DNA from: Nostocoides sp. HKS02
GTDB lineage: Bacteria > Actinomycetota > Actinomycetes > Actinomycetales > Dermatophilaceae
Assembly (NCBI RefSeq): GCF_009707485.1
Contig: NZ_CP046121.1
Span: 1,364,001-1,428,000 of the forward strand
DNA: 64,000 nt
Direction: 5' to 3'
Part shown: positions 15,808 to 25,058 of the stretch, piece after piece
How positions within the stretch are numbered: position 1 is the stretch's first letter
Layout: every line of letters starts with the position of its first letter
Translations under genes and position numbers: made by a program
The notes under the pieces: model-generated
The model's database searches: none
What the model was told of the DNA's origin: nothing
Seen by the model: only the letters and a program-made list of their open reading frames with translations

Positions 15808-16661
15808 CTCTGGGGCGGCCCGGCCGCCACTCGTCGACGCACCTCGGCGCGGCCCGCCGGCCCGGACTCGATGCTCCACCAGCTCTCGACCCACCACGTC
15901 GCGCCGGCCTCCTCCCAGTCGGCGGGGCGCCCCTCGAGCTGCACGAACTCACCGGAGCTGTCCGCCTCGACGACCCGGTCGTAGCCGTCCCAGGGCAGGC
16001 CGAGGTCGTCGCGCAGTCCCCGGACCACGCGGACCACCTCGGCGAACGACGCGAGGTCGTAGCTCGGGCGTCCGGCGACCGGCTCGGCCTCGACGACGGT
16101 CGGCAGCAGGCCGTCCCACCGCGCCGCCCGCTCGAGGGACGGTTGCCGCTGTCTGCCCACGAGATGGGCACCCACCACCCAGACCGGCGGGTGGGGCTGG
16201 TGCACGGGTGGTGGGGGAAGCATGAAGTCGGTGGGTCGGGCCGAGTAGTGCCGCCCCTCGAACGTGAACGGCTGGCCGTGCATCAGCCCGGCGTAGACCG
16301 CCAGGCACTCGTCGAGCCGCTCGGCTCGCACCCGGCGGCCCTCGTCGGCCTCGAAGGCCAGCCACCCCTCGTGCAGCGCGCCCAGGCCCACGGACATGAT
16401 TGCCCGGCCAGCGCTGAGGCGGTCGACGCTGCCGACGCTGGAGGCGAGGTCCCACGGCCGGTGCCGGCCGGCGGGGGTCAGGAGGGTGCCGAGTCGCAGG
16501 CGCGAGGTGACCATCGCCGCGGCCCCCAACGTCACCCACGCGTCCACACCCCAGAGGGCCTCCCACGTGAAGATGCCGTCCCAGCCGCACCCCTCGCCCA
16601 GCGCGGCCAGCTCGGCGAACTCGACCGGGTCGGCGAACGGGACGACGAACCCGAACCTCAT
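15804..16661 (-). CDS. LLM-class flavin/F420-dependent oxidoreductase
   Basis: A 285-residue luciferase-like (TIM barrel) protein: MRFGFVVPFADPVEFAELAALGE, then SRLRLGTLLTPAGRHRPWDLA (typical coenzyme-site segment) and SAGRAIMSVGLGA. In Actinobacteria such proteins often use F420; the substrate is unknown. The ATG is supported by TAGCGT six bases upstream (minus strand, 16668-16673). The 3' end overlaps the end of the ECF S-component gene by 4 nt on the opposite strand. Confidence 0.82.
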   Translation of the reverse strand: MRFGFVVPFADPVEFAELAALGEGCGWDGIFTWEALWGVDAWVTLGAAAMVTSRLRLGTLLTPAGRHRPWDLASSVGSVDRLSAGRAIMSVGLGALHEGWLAFEADEGRRVRAERLDECLAVYAGLMHGQPFTFEGRHYSARPTDFMLPPPPVHQPHPPVWVVGAHLVGRQRQPSLERAARWDGLLPTVVEAEPVAGRPSYDLASFAEVVRVVRGLRDDLGLPWDGYDRVVEADSSGEFVQLEGRPADWEEAGATWWVESWWSIESGPAGRAEVRRRVAAGPPQS

Positions 16662-16729
16662 GCCGCGACGCTACGCGGCGGCACCGACAGGCAACAGCCG
16701 TCACCGCCGACCGGGCCGGGGCCGGGCCG

Positions 16730-17188
16730 TCAGACGTGCCGGACGGTGGGTTCGAGGACCAGCTCCGAGGTCAGCGAGTTCGCGATGTAGCACTCCTCGT
16801 GCGCCTCGTCGAGCAGCCTGCGCACGGTCTGCTCGTCGACGTCCCCAGCGACGGACACCGTGGGGCGCAGGGTGATCCGCGTGACCCGCTGCGGGACCGC
16901 GCTCGACGGCATCTCGCCGGTCGCCTCGTCCTCGTAGCCCACGACGTCCACACCACGGCGGGCCGCCACCGCGAGGAAGGACAACAGCTGGCAGGAGCTC
17001 GCCGACAGCACGAGCAGCTGCTCGGGGTTCGGCAGGTCGGGGTCGCCCCGAAAGTGCGGGTCGGCGCTGACGTCGAGCCCCTCCGTGGCCGGTGGCAGGT
17101 ATGCCGTGTGGGCACGCGGGTAGTGCGCGTAACCGCTGGCCGTGGACCCCGACCACTGCACCTGCGCGCGGTAGTGATGGTCCGGCAT
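16730..17188 (-). CDS. OsmC family protein
   Basis: A 152-residue protein of the OsmC/Ohr fold, thiol-based peroxidases or related small-molecule enzymes. The central helix carries PEQLLVLSASSCQLLSFLAVAARRG with the expected cysteine; the usual Cys pair partner lies in HEECYIANSL. Start ATG at 17188 with AGGGAGCT upstream. The start codon itself is part of a copy of the octamer (17183-17190). gcvT lies downstream-to-upstream on the same strand, with ~50 nt between. Confidence 0.85.
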   Translation of the reverse strand: MPDHHYRAQVQWSGSTASGYAHYPRAHTAYLPPATEGLDVSADPHFRGDPDLPNPEQLLVLSASSCQLLSFLAVAARRGVDVVGYEDEATGEMPSSAVPQRVTRITLRPTVSVAGDVDEQTVRRLLDEAHEECYIANSLTSELVLEPTVRHV

Positions 17189-17236
17189 ACCCAGCTCCCT
17201 TCGGTCCGTGTCGTTCGGTCGGGCGCGCCCGGACGC

Positions 17237-18343
17237 TCAGCCCTCGCGGACGTCGACCTGCACGAACGGTGGCTTCACGACCCGGGCGGTGACCTCGCGG
17301 CCGCGCACGTCCACCACCACGTCGTCACCTTCGGTCACCGACGGGGCGAGCAGCGCCAGCGCAATGCCCTGGCGCAGGGTGGGGCTGAACGTCCCGGAGG
17401 TCACCTCGCCGACGACCTGGCCGTCGACGCTGACCTCGCAGTGCGCGCGCGGGATCCCGCGGCCGGTGGCCAGCAGGCCCCAGGCGAGTCGCTTCGGCCC
17501 GGCCGCCTTCTCGGCGACGAGCGCGTCCTTGCCCCAGAACGTGTCCTTCTTCCAGCCGACCGCCCAGCCGACCCGCGCCTGCACCGGCGTGATCGAGGTG
17601 GACAACTCGTTGCCGTGCAGCGCGTACCCCATCTCGGTGCGCAAGGTGTCCCGCGCGCCGAGGCCGCAGGGCAGCCCCTCGAACGGCGCGGCGGCCTCGA
17701 TCAGCGCGTCCCACAGCTCAGCGGCGACCCCCCACGCGGGGACCAGCTCGTAGCCGCGCTCGCCCGTGTAGCCGGTGCGGCACACGATGACCGGGTGGCC
17801 GTGCCAGTCGGTCTCGACGAACGACATGTACTCGTGGCCGGTGGGCAGTCCGAGAGCATCGAGCACCTCGTCGGAGTGGGTGCCCTGGACGGCGATCACG
17901 CCGTACTGCTCGTGGAGGTTCTCCACCGTGATGCCCTGCGGTGCCGCGGCCGCGAGGAGCTCCACGACGGCTGCGGTGTTGGCGGCGTTGGGGATGAGGA
18001 AGATGTCCTCGTCGCTGCGCAGGTAGGCGATCAGGTCGTCGACCACCCCGCCGGATTCGTTGCAGCACAGCGTGTACTGCGCTTTGCCCTCATGGATGCG
18101 ACCCAGGTCGTTGGCCAGGCAGGCGTTGACGAACGCCCGGGCGCCGGGCCCCGAGACCCGCGCCTTGCCCAGGTGCGACACGTCGAACACCCCGACCGAG
18201 GAGCGCACCGCCGTGTGTTCGCGCACCACCCCACCGCCGGGGTACTCGATGGGCATCTCCCAGCCACCGAAGTTCGCCATCTTGGCGCCCAGCGCCACGT
18301 GCCGGTCGTGCAGGGGGGACGTCTTGAGGGCCTCGTCGCTCAT
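17237..18343 (-). CDS. gcvT: Aminomethyltransferase (glycine cleavage T protein)
   Basis: A folate-dependent enzyme of the glycine cleavage system that releases ammonia and forms 5,10-methylene-THF from the aminomethyl group on lipoyl-GcvH. The 368-residue product shows [38 protein letters not shown] and [10 protein letters not shown], and the C-terminal barrel ([19 protein letters not shown]). Length is normal. gcvP and gcvH are not adjacent. The ATG lies 7 nt after TAGCGT (minus strand, 18351-18356), so it is probably leaderless. It is divergent from pepA. Confidence 0.96.
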   Translation of the reverse strand: MSDEALKTSPLHDRHVALGAKMANFGGWEMPIEYPGGGVVREHTAVRSSVGVFDVSHLGKARVSGPGARAFVNACLANDLGRIHEGKAQYTLCCNESGGVVDDLIAYLRSDEDIFLIPNAANTAAVVELLAAAAPQGITVENLHEQYGVIAVQGTHSDEVLDALGLPTGHEYMSFVETDWHGHPVIVCRTGYTGERGYELVPAWGVAAELWDALIEAAAPFEGLPCGLGARDTLRTEMGYALHGNELSTSITPVQARVGWAVGWKKDTFWGKDALVAEKAAGPKRLAWGLLATGRGIPRAHCEVSVDGQVVGEVTSGTFSPTLRQGIALALLAPSVTEGDDVVVDVRGREVTARVVKPPFVQVDVREG

Positions 18344-18350
18344 GGCGCGA

Positions 18351-18396
18351 ACGCTACCGCCCCCTCACCCACCCACCGCACTCGCACGGATATCCT
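18351..18396. promoter_or_regulatory. Divergent promoters gcvT / pepA
   Basis: TAGCGT on the minus strand (18351-18356) is 7 nt from the gcvT ATG. TATCCT on the plus strand (18391-18396) is a -10 candidate for pepA; its start codon is ~42 nt away and has an AAGGA ribosome site, so this transcript has a leader. By inspection only. Confidence 0.5.
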
Positions 18397-18437
18397 GCGG
18401 TCCACCAGCGCAAGACCCCCTCCCTAAGGACGAGCCC

Positions 18438-19940
18438 GTGACCACCGTCAGCCTCTCCGACCGCCCCGCCCACGACCTCACGGCCGACGCCGTGGTCCTC
18501 GCGACCGTCCAGGTCGACGGCTCCGCGACCCTGGCGGCGGGGCACGGCCTCCCGCGGGGGGCCGCCGCCCACCTGGCCACCTCGCTCAAGGCCCACGGCG
18601 CTTCCGGCGCCGCGGAAGAGGTGCACACGGTCGCAGCGGTGCCCGGTGTCAAGGCGGGGCTCGTCGTGCTCGCGGGGCTCGGCTCCGCGACGGCGCGCAC
18701 CACGTCGTTCGAGCCCGAGGTGCTGCGTCGGGCTGCCGGCGCGGCGATCCGCTCCCTCAAGGCGGCGACCACCGTCGCCGTCGCCCTGCCCGCCGGGGAC
18801 GTCGGCTCCGTCGCGGCCGTCGCCGAGGGCGCCACCCTGGGCGCCTACCGGTATGCCGGCGTGCGCGGCCCGGCGGCGAAGCCCGCCGTCGGCGTGGAGA
18901 AGGTCACCGTCGTCACGTCCTCGGCCCGCAGCAAGGACGCCAAGGCAGTCGCAGCCCGCGCTGTGGTCCTCGCCGAGGCCAAGGCCTATGCCCGCGACCT
19001 CGTGAACATGCCCCCCAACCTGCTCTTCCCCCAGTCCTTCGCCGACTCGGTCAGGACCCGCGCCGGGTCCGTCAGCGGCAAGGTGACGGTCACCGTGCTC
19101 GACGAGAAGGCCCTCGTCAAGGGCGGGTTCGGCGGCATCGTGGGCGTCGGCCAAGGGTCGATCAACCCGCCGCGGCTGGTGACCCTCACCTGGGCCCCGG
19201 CCAAGGCAAAGAGCTCGGTCGCGCTGGTCGGCAAGGGCATCACGTTCGACTCCGGCGGCCTGTGCATCAAGCCCCCGGCCTCGATGCTGACGATGAAGTC
19301 CGACATGGCCGGTGCCGCCGCGGTGGCAGCCACGGTCTTCGCCGCTGCCGAGCTCGGGCTCCCGGTCAAGGTGACCGGCTACCTCTGCCTGGCCGAGAAC
19401 ATGCCCGGCGGGGCAGCCCAGCGCCCGAGCGACGTCGTGACGATGCGCAACGGCACCACCGTCGAGATCCTCGACACCGATGCCGAGGGGCGCATGGTTC
19501 TCGGCGACGGCATCGCCCTCGCCGGTGAGGCGGGGCCCGACGCCATCGTCGACATCGCCACCCTCACCGGTGCGCAGATGGTGGCGCTCGGTGGGCGGGT
19601 CGCCGGCATCATGGCCAATGACGACCCGTTCCGCGACCGGGTGCGGGCCGCGGCTGACACCTCGGGTGAGGCCGCCTGGCCGATGCCCCTGCCCGCCGAC
19701 CTGCGCAGCCAGCTCGACTCCACCGTGGCCGACCTCGCCCACAAGGGCGAGCGCTGGGGAGGCATGCTCACCGCCGGGCTCTTCCTCAAGGAGTTCGTCA
19801 CGGAGGGCACGCCCTGGGCCCACATCGACATCGCCGGGCCGTCGTTCAACGAGGGGTCGGCGTGGGGCTACACCCCCAAGGGGGCCACCGGCTTCGGGGT
19901 CGCCACGCTGCTCACGCTCGTCGAGGGCTACGCCGGCTGA
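18438..19940 (+). CDS. pepA: Leucyl aminopeptidase (M17)
   Basis: A 500-residue cytosolic metallo-aminopeptidase that trims N-terminal residues from peptides. The catalytic C-terminal half contains GKGITFDSGGLCIKP (metal-binding Lys/Asp), KSDMAGAAAV, CLAENMPGGAAQRPSD, and the M17 signature NTDAEGRMVLGDGI as DTDAEGRMVLGDGI. The N-terminal ~170 residues form the usual less conserved hexamerisation domain. The GTG start at 18438 is preceded by AAGGA. Length fits the family. Confidence 0.95.
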   Translation: MTTVSLSDRPAHDLTADAVVLATVQVDGSATLAAGHGLPRGAAAHLATSLKAHGASGAAEEVHTVAAVPGVKAGLVVLAGLGSATARTTSFEPEVLRRAAGAAIRSLKAATTVAVALPAGDVGSVAAVAEGATLGAYRYAGVRGPAAKPAVGVEKVTVVTSSARSKDAKAVAARAVVLAEAKAYARDLVNMPPNLLFPQSFADSVRTRAGSVSGKVTVTVLDEKALVKGGFGGIVGVGQGSINPPRLVTLTWAPAKAKSSVALVGKGITFDSGGLCIKPPASMLTMKSDMAGAAAVAATVFAAAELGLPVKVTGYLCLAENMPGGAAQRPSDVVTMRNGTTVEILDTDAEGRMVLGDGIALAGEAGPDAIVDIATLTGAQMVALGGRVAGIMANDDPFRDRVRAAADTSGEAAWPMPLPADLRSQLDSTVADLAHKGERWGGMLTAGLFLKEFVTEGTPWAHIDIAGPSFNEGSAWGYTPKGATGFGVATLLTLVEGYAG

Positions 19941-20009
19941 CCGGCATACCTTCGCGACGCGCAGCGCCGCGCCTCCTGCGGGAGCACGGCGCGGGGGCCT
20001 CGGGGCTCG

Positions 20010-20204
20010 TCAGCCGCCGCTCTTGCGACGGAACATCTGCTGCGTCGCGTTGGTCGCCGCACCCTGGGCGTGGTCGACCTTGCCGTGCTCGTGGTCGTCG
20101 GAGACGTCCTTGCCGGCGTGGGCCCGCTTCTTGTCCAGGGCTTCGCGGAACTTCCGCTTGACGTCCTCGCTCGGACCCTGGTGCGACTTGCCGCTGCCGG
20201 ACAT
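20010..20204 (-). CDS. DUF5302-family small protein
   Basis: A 64-residue hydrophilic protein: MSGSGKSHQGPSEDVKRKFREALDKK, then a His/Asp-rich middle (DVSDDHEHGKVDH) and a conserved basic end MFRRKSGG. This is the layout of the small DUF5302 proteins found across Actinobacteria; function unknown. The ATG at 20204 follows a strong GGAGG and was chosen over a longer upstream frame. Confidence 0.75.
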   Translation of the reverse strand: MSGSGKSHQGPSEDVKRKFREALDKKRAHAGKDVSDDHEHGKVDHAQGAATNATQQMFRRKSGG

Positions 20205-20339
20205 GGTGCCTCCTGCTCGTGGGGGTGACGGGTGACCGTCGGGTACACCTTCGCACTGCACCGACGAGCGCACCAACTGCTGTGCCCCGCGCGCGCCGCG
20301 TCCGCGAGGTGCTGCGTTCGCGGAGCGCCGCCCGCGCGG

Positions 20340-20675
20340 TCAGTCGCGCTTGCGCTGCCGCGAGTTCCACTCCCGCATCCGCTGCGGGTAGCCCGTGTGC
20401 AGCACGTCGTAGACCGGGATGCCGAGGCTCGAGGCCAGGTCGAAGGCCGCCTGCCGGGTGCCTGCCGCTCTGCGGGTCCACTCGCCGTCGTGGGCGATGA
20501 GGATGAGGGTGGTGGCGGTGACGTTGGTGGGCGGCTCGACGTAGGCCTCGACGCCGCGACGGCTCGCCGCGAAGTCGGCGAGATGGCGCTTGACCGCCTG
20601 CTGGTCAACCGCCATGTTCGGGCCGTCCGAGGGACCCCTGCGTTGCGAGCCCCGGCCCCTGCGCCACCACACCAT
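20340..20675 (-). CDS. Conserved hypothetical protein
   Basis: A 111-residue protein without a recognised name. After a basic N-terminus (MVWWRRGRG) it continues MAVDQQAVKRHLADFAASRRG, VEPPTNVTATTLILIAHDGEWTRR and ASSLGIPVYDVLHTGYPQRM. The alternating pattern suggests a small alpha/beta fold. Similar genes occur in many Actinobacteria to my recollection, but I know no function. It ends ~135 nt from the DUF5302 gene on the same strand. Confidence 0.65.
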   Translation of the reverse strand: MVWWRRGRGSQRRGPSDGPNMAVDQQAVKRHLADFAASRRGVEAYVEPPTNVTATTLILIAHDGEWTRRAAGTRQAAFDLASSLGIPVYDVLHTGYPQRMREWNSRQRKRD

Positions 20676-20882
20676 GAGGCCCACGATACGGGTCGCGGCT
20701 GTCGGAGCCGTGACCTTTCGACCACCTTTCGCGGACGCCCCATCGCAAGTGAGACCTGCTTGCGCCTGCCGCGCCAATCAGTGACAAGATGCACTGTGTC
20801 GCGCACGACCCGGTCATGACCTGGCCGTCAGTGGTCCGCGACCTGACCCGTCTGATGCGAACGACGCAAGGGAGCGACCAGG

Positions 20883-22265
20883 ATGTCGGCTGAGGCCGAG
20901 AGCACCACCTTCGACGTAGTGATCCTCGGCGGGGGCAGCGGCGGCTACGCCTGCGCGTTCCGCGCGGCCGAGCTCGGCCTGCGCGTCGCCCTCGTGGAGA
21001 AGAACAAGCTCGGAGGCACCTGCCTGCACGCCGGGTGCATCCCGACGAAGGCCCTGCTGCACGCGGCCGAGGTCGCCGACACCGCCCGCGAGGGCGAGCG
21101 CTTCGGCGTGAAGTCGACCTTCGAGTCGGTCGACATGTCGGGGGTGAACGCCTACAAGGACGGCGTCGTCGCGCGGCTCTACAAGGGTCTCCAAGGCTTG
21201 GCCAAAGCCCATCAGATCGAGCTCGTCGAGGGCGCCGGGCGCCTGGTCGACCGCTCCACCGTCGAGGTCGACGGGCGCCGGATCACCGGCCGCCACGTCG
21301 TGCTCGCCACCGGCTCCTACGCCAAGTCCCTGCCGGGCCTGGACATCGGCGGCCGGATCATGACCAGCGAGCAGGCCTTGTCGATCGACTTCGTGCCGCC
21401 CCGGGTCGTCGTGCTCGGGGGCGGCGTCATCGGCGTCGAGTTCGCGTCGGTGTTCCGCTCGTTCGGCTCCGAGGTCACCGTCGTCGAGGCGTTGCCGCGG
21501 CTGGTCGCAGCCGAGGACGAGGCCGTCTCCAAGCAGCTGGAGCGCGCGTTCCGCAAGCGCAAGATCACGGTCAAGACCGGCGTCAGGTTCACCGGTGCCA
21601 CGCAGAGCGGCGACACCGTGAGCGTCTCGCTCGAGGGCGGTGAGTCGGTCGAGGCAGACCTGCTCCTCGTGGCCGTGGGCCGTGGCCCGGTCACCGAGGG
21701 CCTGGGGTATGCCGAGGCAGGCGTCACGCTCGAGCGTGGGTTCGTCGTCACGGACGAGCGGCTGCGGACCGGCGTCGAGGGCGTCTACGCCGTGGGTGAC
21801 ATCGTCCCGGGCTTGCAGCTGGCCCACCGCGGCTTCGCCCAGGGCATCTTCGTCGCCGAGGAGATCGCTGGCCTCGCGCCCGCGGTGATCGAGGAGTCGG
21901 GCATACCTCGGGTCACCTACTGCGACCCCGAGATCGCCTCGGTCGGGCTCACCGAGGCCCAGGCCACCGAGAAGTTCGGCGAGGTCGACACCTACGAGTA
22001 CAACCTCGGCGGCAACGGCAAGTCCCAGATCCTCCAGACCCAGGGCTTCGTCAAGCTGGTCCGTGAGAAGGACGGCCCGGTCGTCGGCGTCCACATGATC
22101 GGAGCCCGGATGGGCGAGCAGGTGGGTGAGGCCCAGCTGATCTACAACTGGGAGGCCCTGCCTTCCGATGTGGCAGCCCTGATCCACGCCCACCCCACCC
22201 AGAACGAGTCGCTCGGAGAGGCGCACCTGGCCCTGGCCGGCAAGCCGCTCCACGCACACAACTAA
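20883..22265 (+). CDS. lpd: Dihydrolipoyl dehydrogenase (E3)
   Basis: A 460-residue FAD disulfide oxidoreductase that reoxidises the lipoyl groups of 2-oxoacid dehydrogenase complexes. FAD motif ILGGGSGGYACAFRA at ~residues 12-26, redox pair GGTCLHAGCIPTKALLH at ~43-59, NAD motif VVLGGGVIGVEFASVF near 180, second FAD motif GVYAVGDIVPGLQLAH, and the catalytic His-Glu end HAHPTQNESLGEAHL. The gene directly precedes the E2 gene (15-nt gap with AGGAG), so both are co-transcribed. Confidence 0.97.
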   Translation: MSAEAESTTFDVVILGGGSGGYACAFRAAELGLRVALVEKNKLGGTCLHAGCIPTKALLHAAEVADTAREGERFGVKSTFESVDMSGVNAYKDGVVARLYKGLQGLAKAHQIELVEGAGRLVDRSTVEVDGRRITGRHVVLATGSYAKSLPGLDIGGRIMTSEQALSIDFVPPRVVVLGGGVIGVEFASVFRSFGSEVTVVEALPRLVAAEDEAVSKQLERAFRKRKITVKTGVRFTGATQSGDTVSVSLEGGESVEADLLLVAVGRGPVTEGLGYAEAGVTLERGFVVTDERLRTGVEGVYAVGDIVPGLQLAHRGFAQGIFVAEEIAGLAPAVIEESGIPRVTYCDPEIASVGLTEAQATEKFGEVDTYEYNLGGNGKSQILQTQGFVKLVREKDGPVVGVHMIGARMGEQVGEAQLIYNWEALPSDVAALIHAHPTQNESLGEAHLALAGKPLHAHN

Positions 22266-22280
22266 GAGGAGAACGAGCAG

Positions 22281-24108
22281 ATGTCTGAACGCGTGACCAT
22301 GCCGGCCCTGGGTGAGTCGGTCACCGAAGGCACCGTGACGCGCTGGTTGAAGAACGTCGGCGACACCGTCGAGGTGGACGAGCCGCTGCTCGAGGTCTCC
22401 ACCGACAAGGTCGACACCGAGATCCCGTCGCCGGTGGCCGGAGTGCTCCAGGAGATCCTCGCCGGAGAGGACGACACCGTCGCCGTGGGCGCCGACCTCG
22501 CCGTGATCGGCGACGGTCAGGGTTCTTCTGACGATGGTGCGCAGGGCAGCTCCGAGCCGTCTGCGCCGCAGGCCGAGGGACACCTCCGCGCAGGCCGCGC
22601 CCGCGCCGCAGGAGCCGTCCACCGACCAGGAGCCGCAGCAGCAGAACTCCGAGCCCGAGCAGTCCACCAGCACTGACGGCGCGTCCGGGGCAGGTGAGAC
22701 GGTGACGATGCCGGCGCTCGGCGAGTCCGTCACCGAGGGCACGGTCACCCGCTGGCTCAAGGCCGAGGGCGACACCGTCGAGGTCGACGAGCCCCTGCTC
22801 GAGGTCTCGACCGACAAGGTCGACACCGAGATCCCCTCGCCGGTCGCCGGCGTGCTCACCACGATCCTCGTGTCCGAGGACGACACCGTGCCCGTGGGCG
22901 GCGCGCTGGCCATCATCGGCGGCTCGGGCGGTGGGCAGGCTCCCGCCGCCCAACAGCCTGAGCCGGAGCAGGCCGCACCACAGGCCCAGCAGGCCGAGCC
23001 GGAGCAGGCCGCACCAGAGGCCCAGCAGGCTGAGCCGGAGCAGGCTGAGCCGGAGCAGGTGGCACCGCAGGCCCCCGCCCCCGCCCCCGCGGCGGCGCCA
23101 GCGCCGTCCCAGGCTCCCGCCCACGCAGCCCAGGGCAGCGAGGAGTCCGCGGACGCCTCGGCATACGTCACGCCGTTGGTCCGCAAGCTCGCCGCCGACA
23201 ACAACGTCGACCTCGGCTCGCTCCAGGGCACCGGCATCGGCGGCCGCATCCGCAAGCAGGACGTGCTCGACGCCGCGAAGGCAGCCCAGGCCGCTCAGGA
23301 GGCGCAGGAGGCCGCAGCCAAGCCCGCACCCGCCCCGTCCCAGGCCCCCGCCGCCGCCACGGCCGCGCCCCGTCAGGTCGCCGAGTCGCCCAAGCGCGGC
23401 ACGACCGAGAAGATGTCGCGACTGCGTCAGACCATCGCCAAGCGCATGGTGGAGTCGCTGCAGGTCTCGGCCCAGCTCACGACCGTGGTCGAGGTCGACG
23501 TCACCAAGATCGCGCGTCTGCGCGGTCGGGCCAAGGGCGAGTTCGAGCGCCGCGAAGGCACCAAGCTCAGCTTCCTGCCGTTCTTCGCCCTGGCCTCGGT
23601 CGAAGCGCTGAAGGCCCACCCGACCGTCAACGCGAGCGTCGAGGGTGACCAGATCACCTACCACGGGTCGGAGAACCTCGGCGTGGCCGTCGACACCGAG
23701 CGCGGCCTGCTGGTCCCGGTCATCAAGGACGCCGGTGACCTCAACATCGCCGGGCTGGCCCGCAAGATCGCCGACCTCGCCGAACGCACGCGGGGCAACA
23801 AGATCACGCCCGACGAGCTCGGCGGGGGCACCTTCACGCTGACCAACACCGGCAGCCGCGGCGCCCTCTTCGACACGCCGATCATCAACCAGCCGAACGT
23901 CGCGATCCTCGGCACCGGCGCCGTCGTCAAGCGGCCCGTGGTCGTCACCGACGGTGACGGAGGCGAGACGATCGCCATCCGCTCGATGGTCTACCTCGCG
24001 CTGTCCTACGACCACCGGGTCGTCGACGGCGCCGACGCCGCGCGCTTCCTGACCACGATGAAGACGCGGCTCGAGGAGGGCAACTTCGAGTCCGACCTCG
24101 GCCTCTGA
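22281..24108 (+). CDS. sucB: Dihydrolipoyl acyltransferase (E2, two lipoyl domains); one-base frameshift in the linker
   Basis: E2 core of a 2-oxoacid dehydrogenase complex. In order: lipoyl domain 1 ([14 protein letters not shown]; lipoyl Lys in [10 protein letters not shown]), a linker, lipoyl domain 2 (nearly identical in protein), a long Ala/Pro/Glu/Gln-rich linker, the E3-binding domain ([18 protein letters not shown]) and the catalytic domain ending [16 protein letters not shown] with the active His. The two frames meet near 22575: removing one G from GAGGGA gives an open frame of ~608 residues, normal for actinobacterial E2. As the enzyme is a core one, a sequencing error is the likeliest explanation. 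Pyruvate (DlaT) or 2-oxoglutarate (SucB) specificity cannot be decided here; mycobacterial two-lipoyl E2s are pyruvate E2s. Confidence 0.88.
22954..23072 (+). repeat. Tandem ~36-bp repeats coding the E2 linker
   Basis: Units of the form CAGCAGGCCGAGCCGGAGCA followed by GGCCGCACCA encode successive [16 protein letters not shown] 12-residue blocks, the last one rearranged ([15 protein letters not shown]). Such linkers keep lipoyl domains mobile; the copy number may differ between strains. Confidence 0.8.
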
Positions 24109-24144
24109 GCCCCGGTCGCAACCCCCATCGCAGGAACTCCCACC

Positions 24145-25053
24145 ATGTCGCAGCGCGTCGCCGTCACCGGGTCATCCGGTCTGATCGGCGGCGCGCTGTC
24201 GAGGTTCCTGCGCGAGCGCGGTGACCAGGTCGTCCGCCTGGTGCGCCGCCCGGCGGCCGGGCCGCACGAGGTGCAGTGGGACCCGTCCGCCCGCCACCTC
24301 GATCCGGAGGCGCTGCGCGGCGTCGACGCCGTGGTCCACCTGGCCGGCGCCGGCGTCGGCGACCAGCGGTGGACCCCCGCCTACCAGCAGCAGATCCTCG
24401 CCTCGCGGGTCGACGGCACCGCCACCCTGGCCGAGGCACTCGCCCGGCTCGGTGACGGGGTCCGGCTCGTGTGCGGATCCGCCGTCGGCTTCTACGGCGA
24501 CCGCGGCGACGAGGTGCTCACCGAGGAGTCCGGGCCCGGCGACGGGTTCCTCAGCGAGGTGGTGCGCGCCTGGGAGGCGGCCGCCGACCCCGCGCGTGAG
24601 GCCGGGCTGTCGGTCGCCCACTCGCGCACGGGGATCGTCCTGGCCGCTTCCGGCGGGGCGATGGCGCGGATGCTCCCGCTGGCCCGTCTCGGCATCAACG
24701 GTCCCCTCGGCAGCGGTCGGCAGTGGTGGCCATGGATCACCTTGAGCGACGCGGTCGCTGGCTTGGCGTTCCTCGTCGACCGTCCTGACCTCACCGGCCC
24801 GGTCAACCTCGTCGGGCACTCCCCCGACCGGCAGGTCGACCTCGCCCGCGCGCTGGGTCACCGGCTCCACCGGCCAGCCGTGCTCCCCGCGCCCGCCTTC
24901 GGCATCAAGCTGGTGCTCGGCGGGTTCTCGGAGGAAGTTCTCACGAGCAAGCGCGCCCTGCCCAGCCGGCTCACCGCCGCGGGCTTCGTCCACCGGAACA
25001 CCGACCTCGGGTCGGCGCTGGACCAGGTGCTCGGTAGCGGCCAGCCCGGCTGA
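24145..25053 (+). CDS. TIGR01777-family NAD-dependent epimerase/oxidoreductase
   Basis: A 302-residue short-chain dehydrogenase-like protein. VAVTGSSGLIGGALSRFLRERG is the N-terminal Rossmann motif (residues ~5-26). VVHLAGAGVGDQRWTPAYQQQI and GSAVGFYGDRGDEVLTEES are diagnostic of the TIGR01777/YfcH family. The C-terminal block PAPAFGIKLVLGGFSEEVL is also typical. Substrate unknown. It begins 36 nt after the E2 gene and may be in the same transcript. Confidence 0.88.
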   Translation: MSQRVAVTGSSGLIGGALSRFLRERGDQVVRLVRRPAAGPHEVQWDPSARHLDPEALRGVDAVVHLAGAGVGDQRWTPAYQQQILASRVDGTATLAEALARLGDGVRLVCGSAVGFYGDRGDEVLTEESGPGDGFLSEVVRAWEAAADPAREAGLSVAHSRTGIVLAASGGAMARMLPLARLGINGPLGSGRQWWPWITLSDAVAGLAFLVDRPDLTGPVNLVGHSPDRQVDLARALGHRLHRPAVLPAPAFGIKLVLGGFSEEVLTSKRALPSRLTAAGFVHRNTDLGSALDQVLGSGQPG

Positions 25054-25058
25054 CCGCC

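Noticed and set aside
20814..23255. Very long open frames on the non-coding strand (e.g. ~810 codons opposite lpd/E2, also 528-1505, 4287-5609 and 16736-18427)
   Set aside because: They are antisense shadows of G+C-rich genes: their residues are dominated by Arg, Ala, Gly and Pro and show no family motifs, while the opposite frames hold clear domains.
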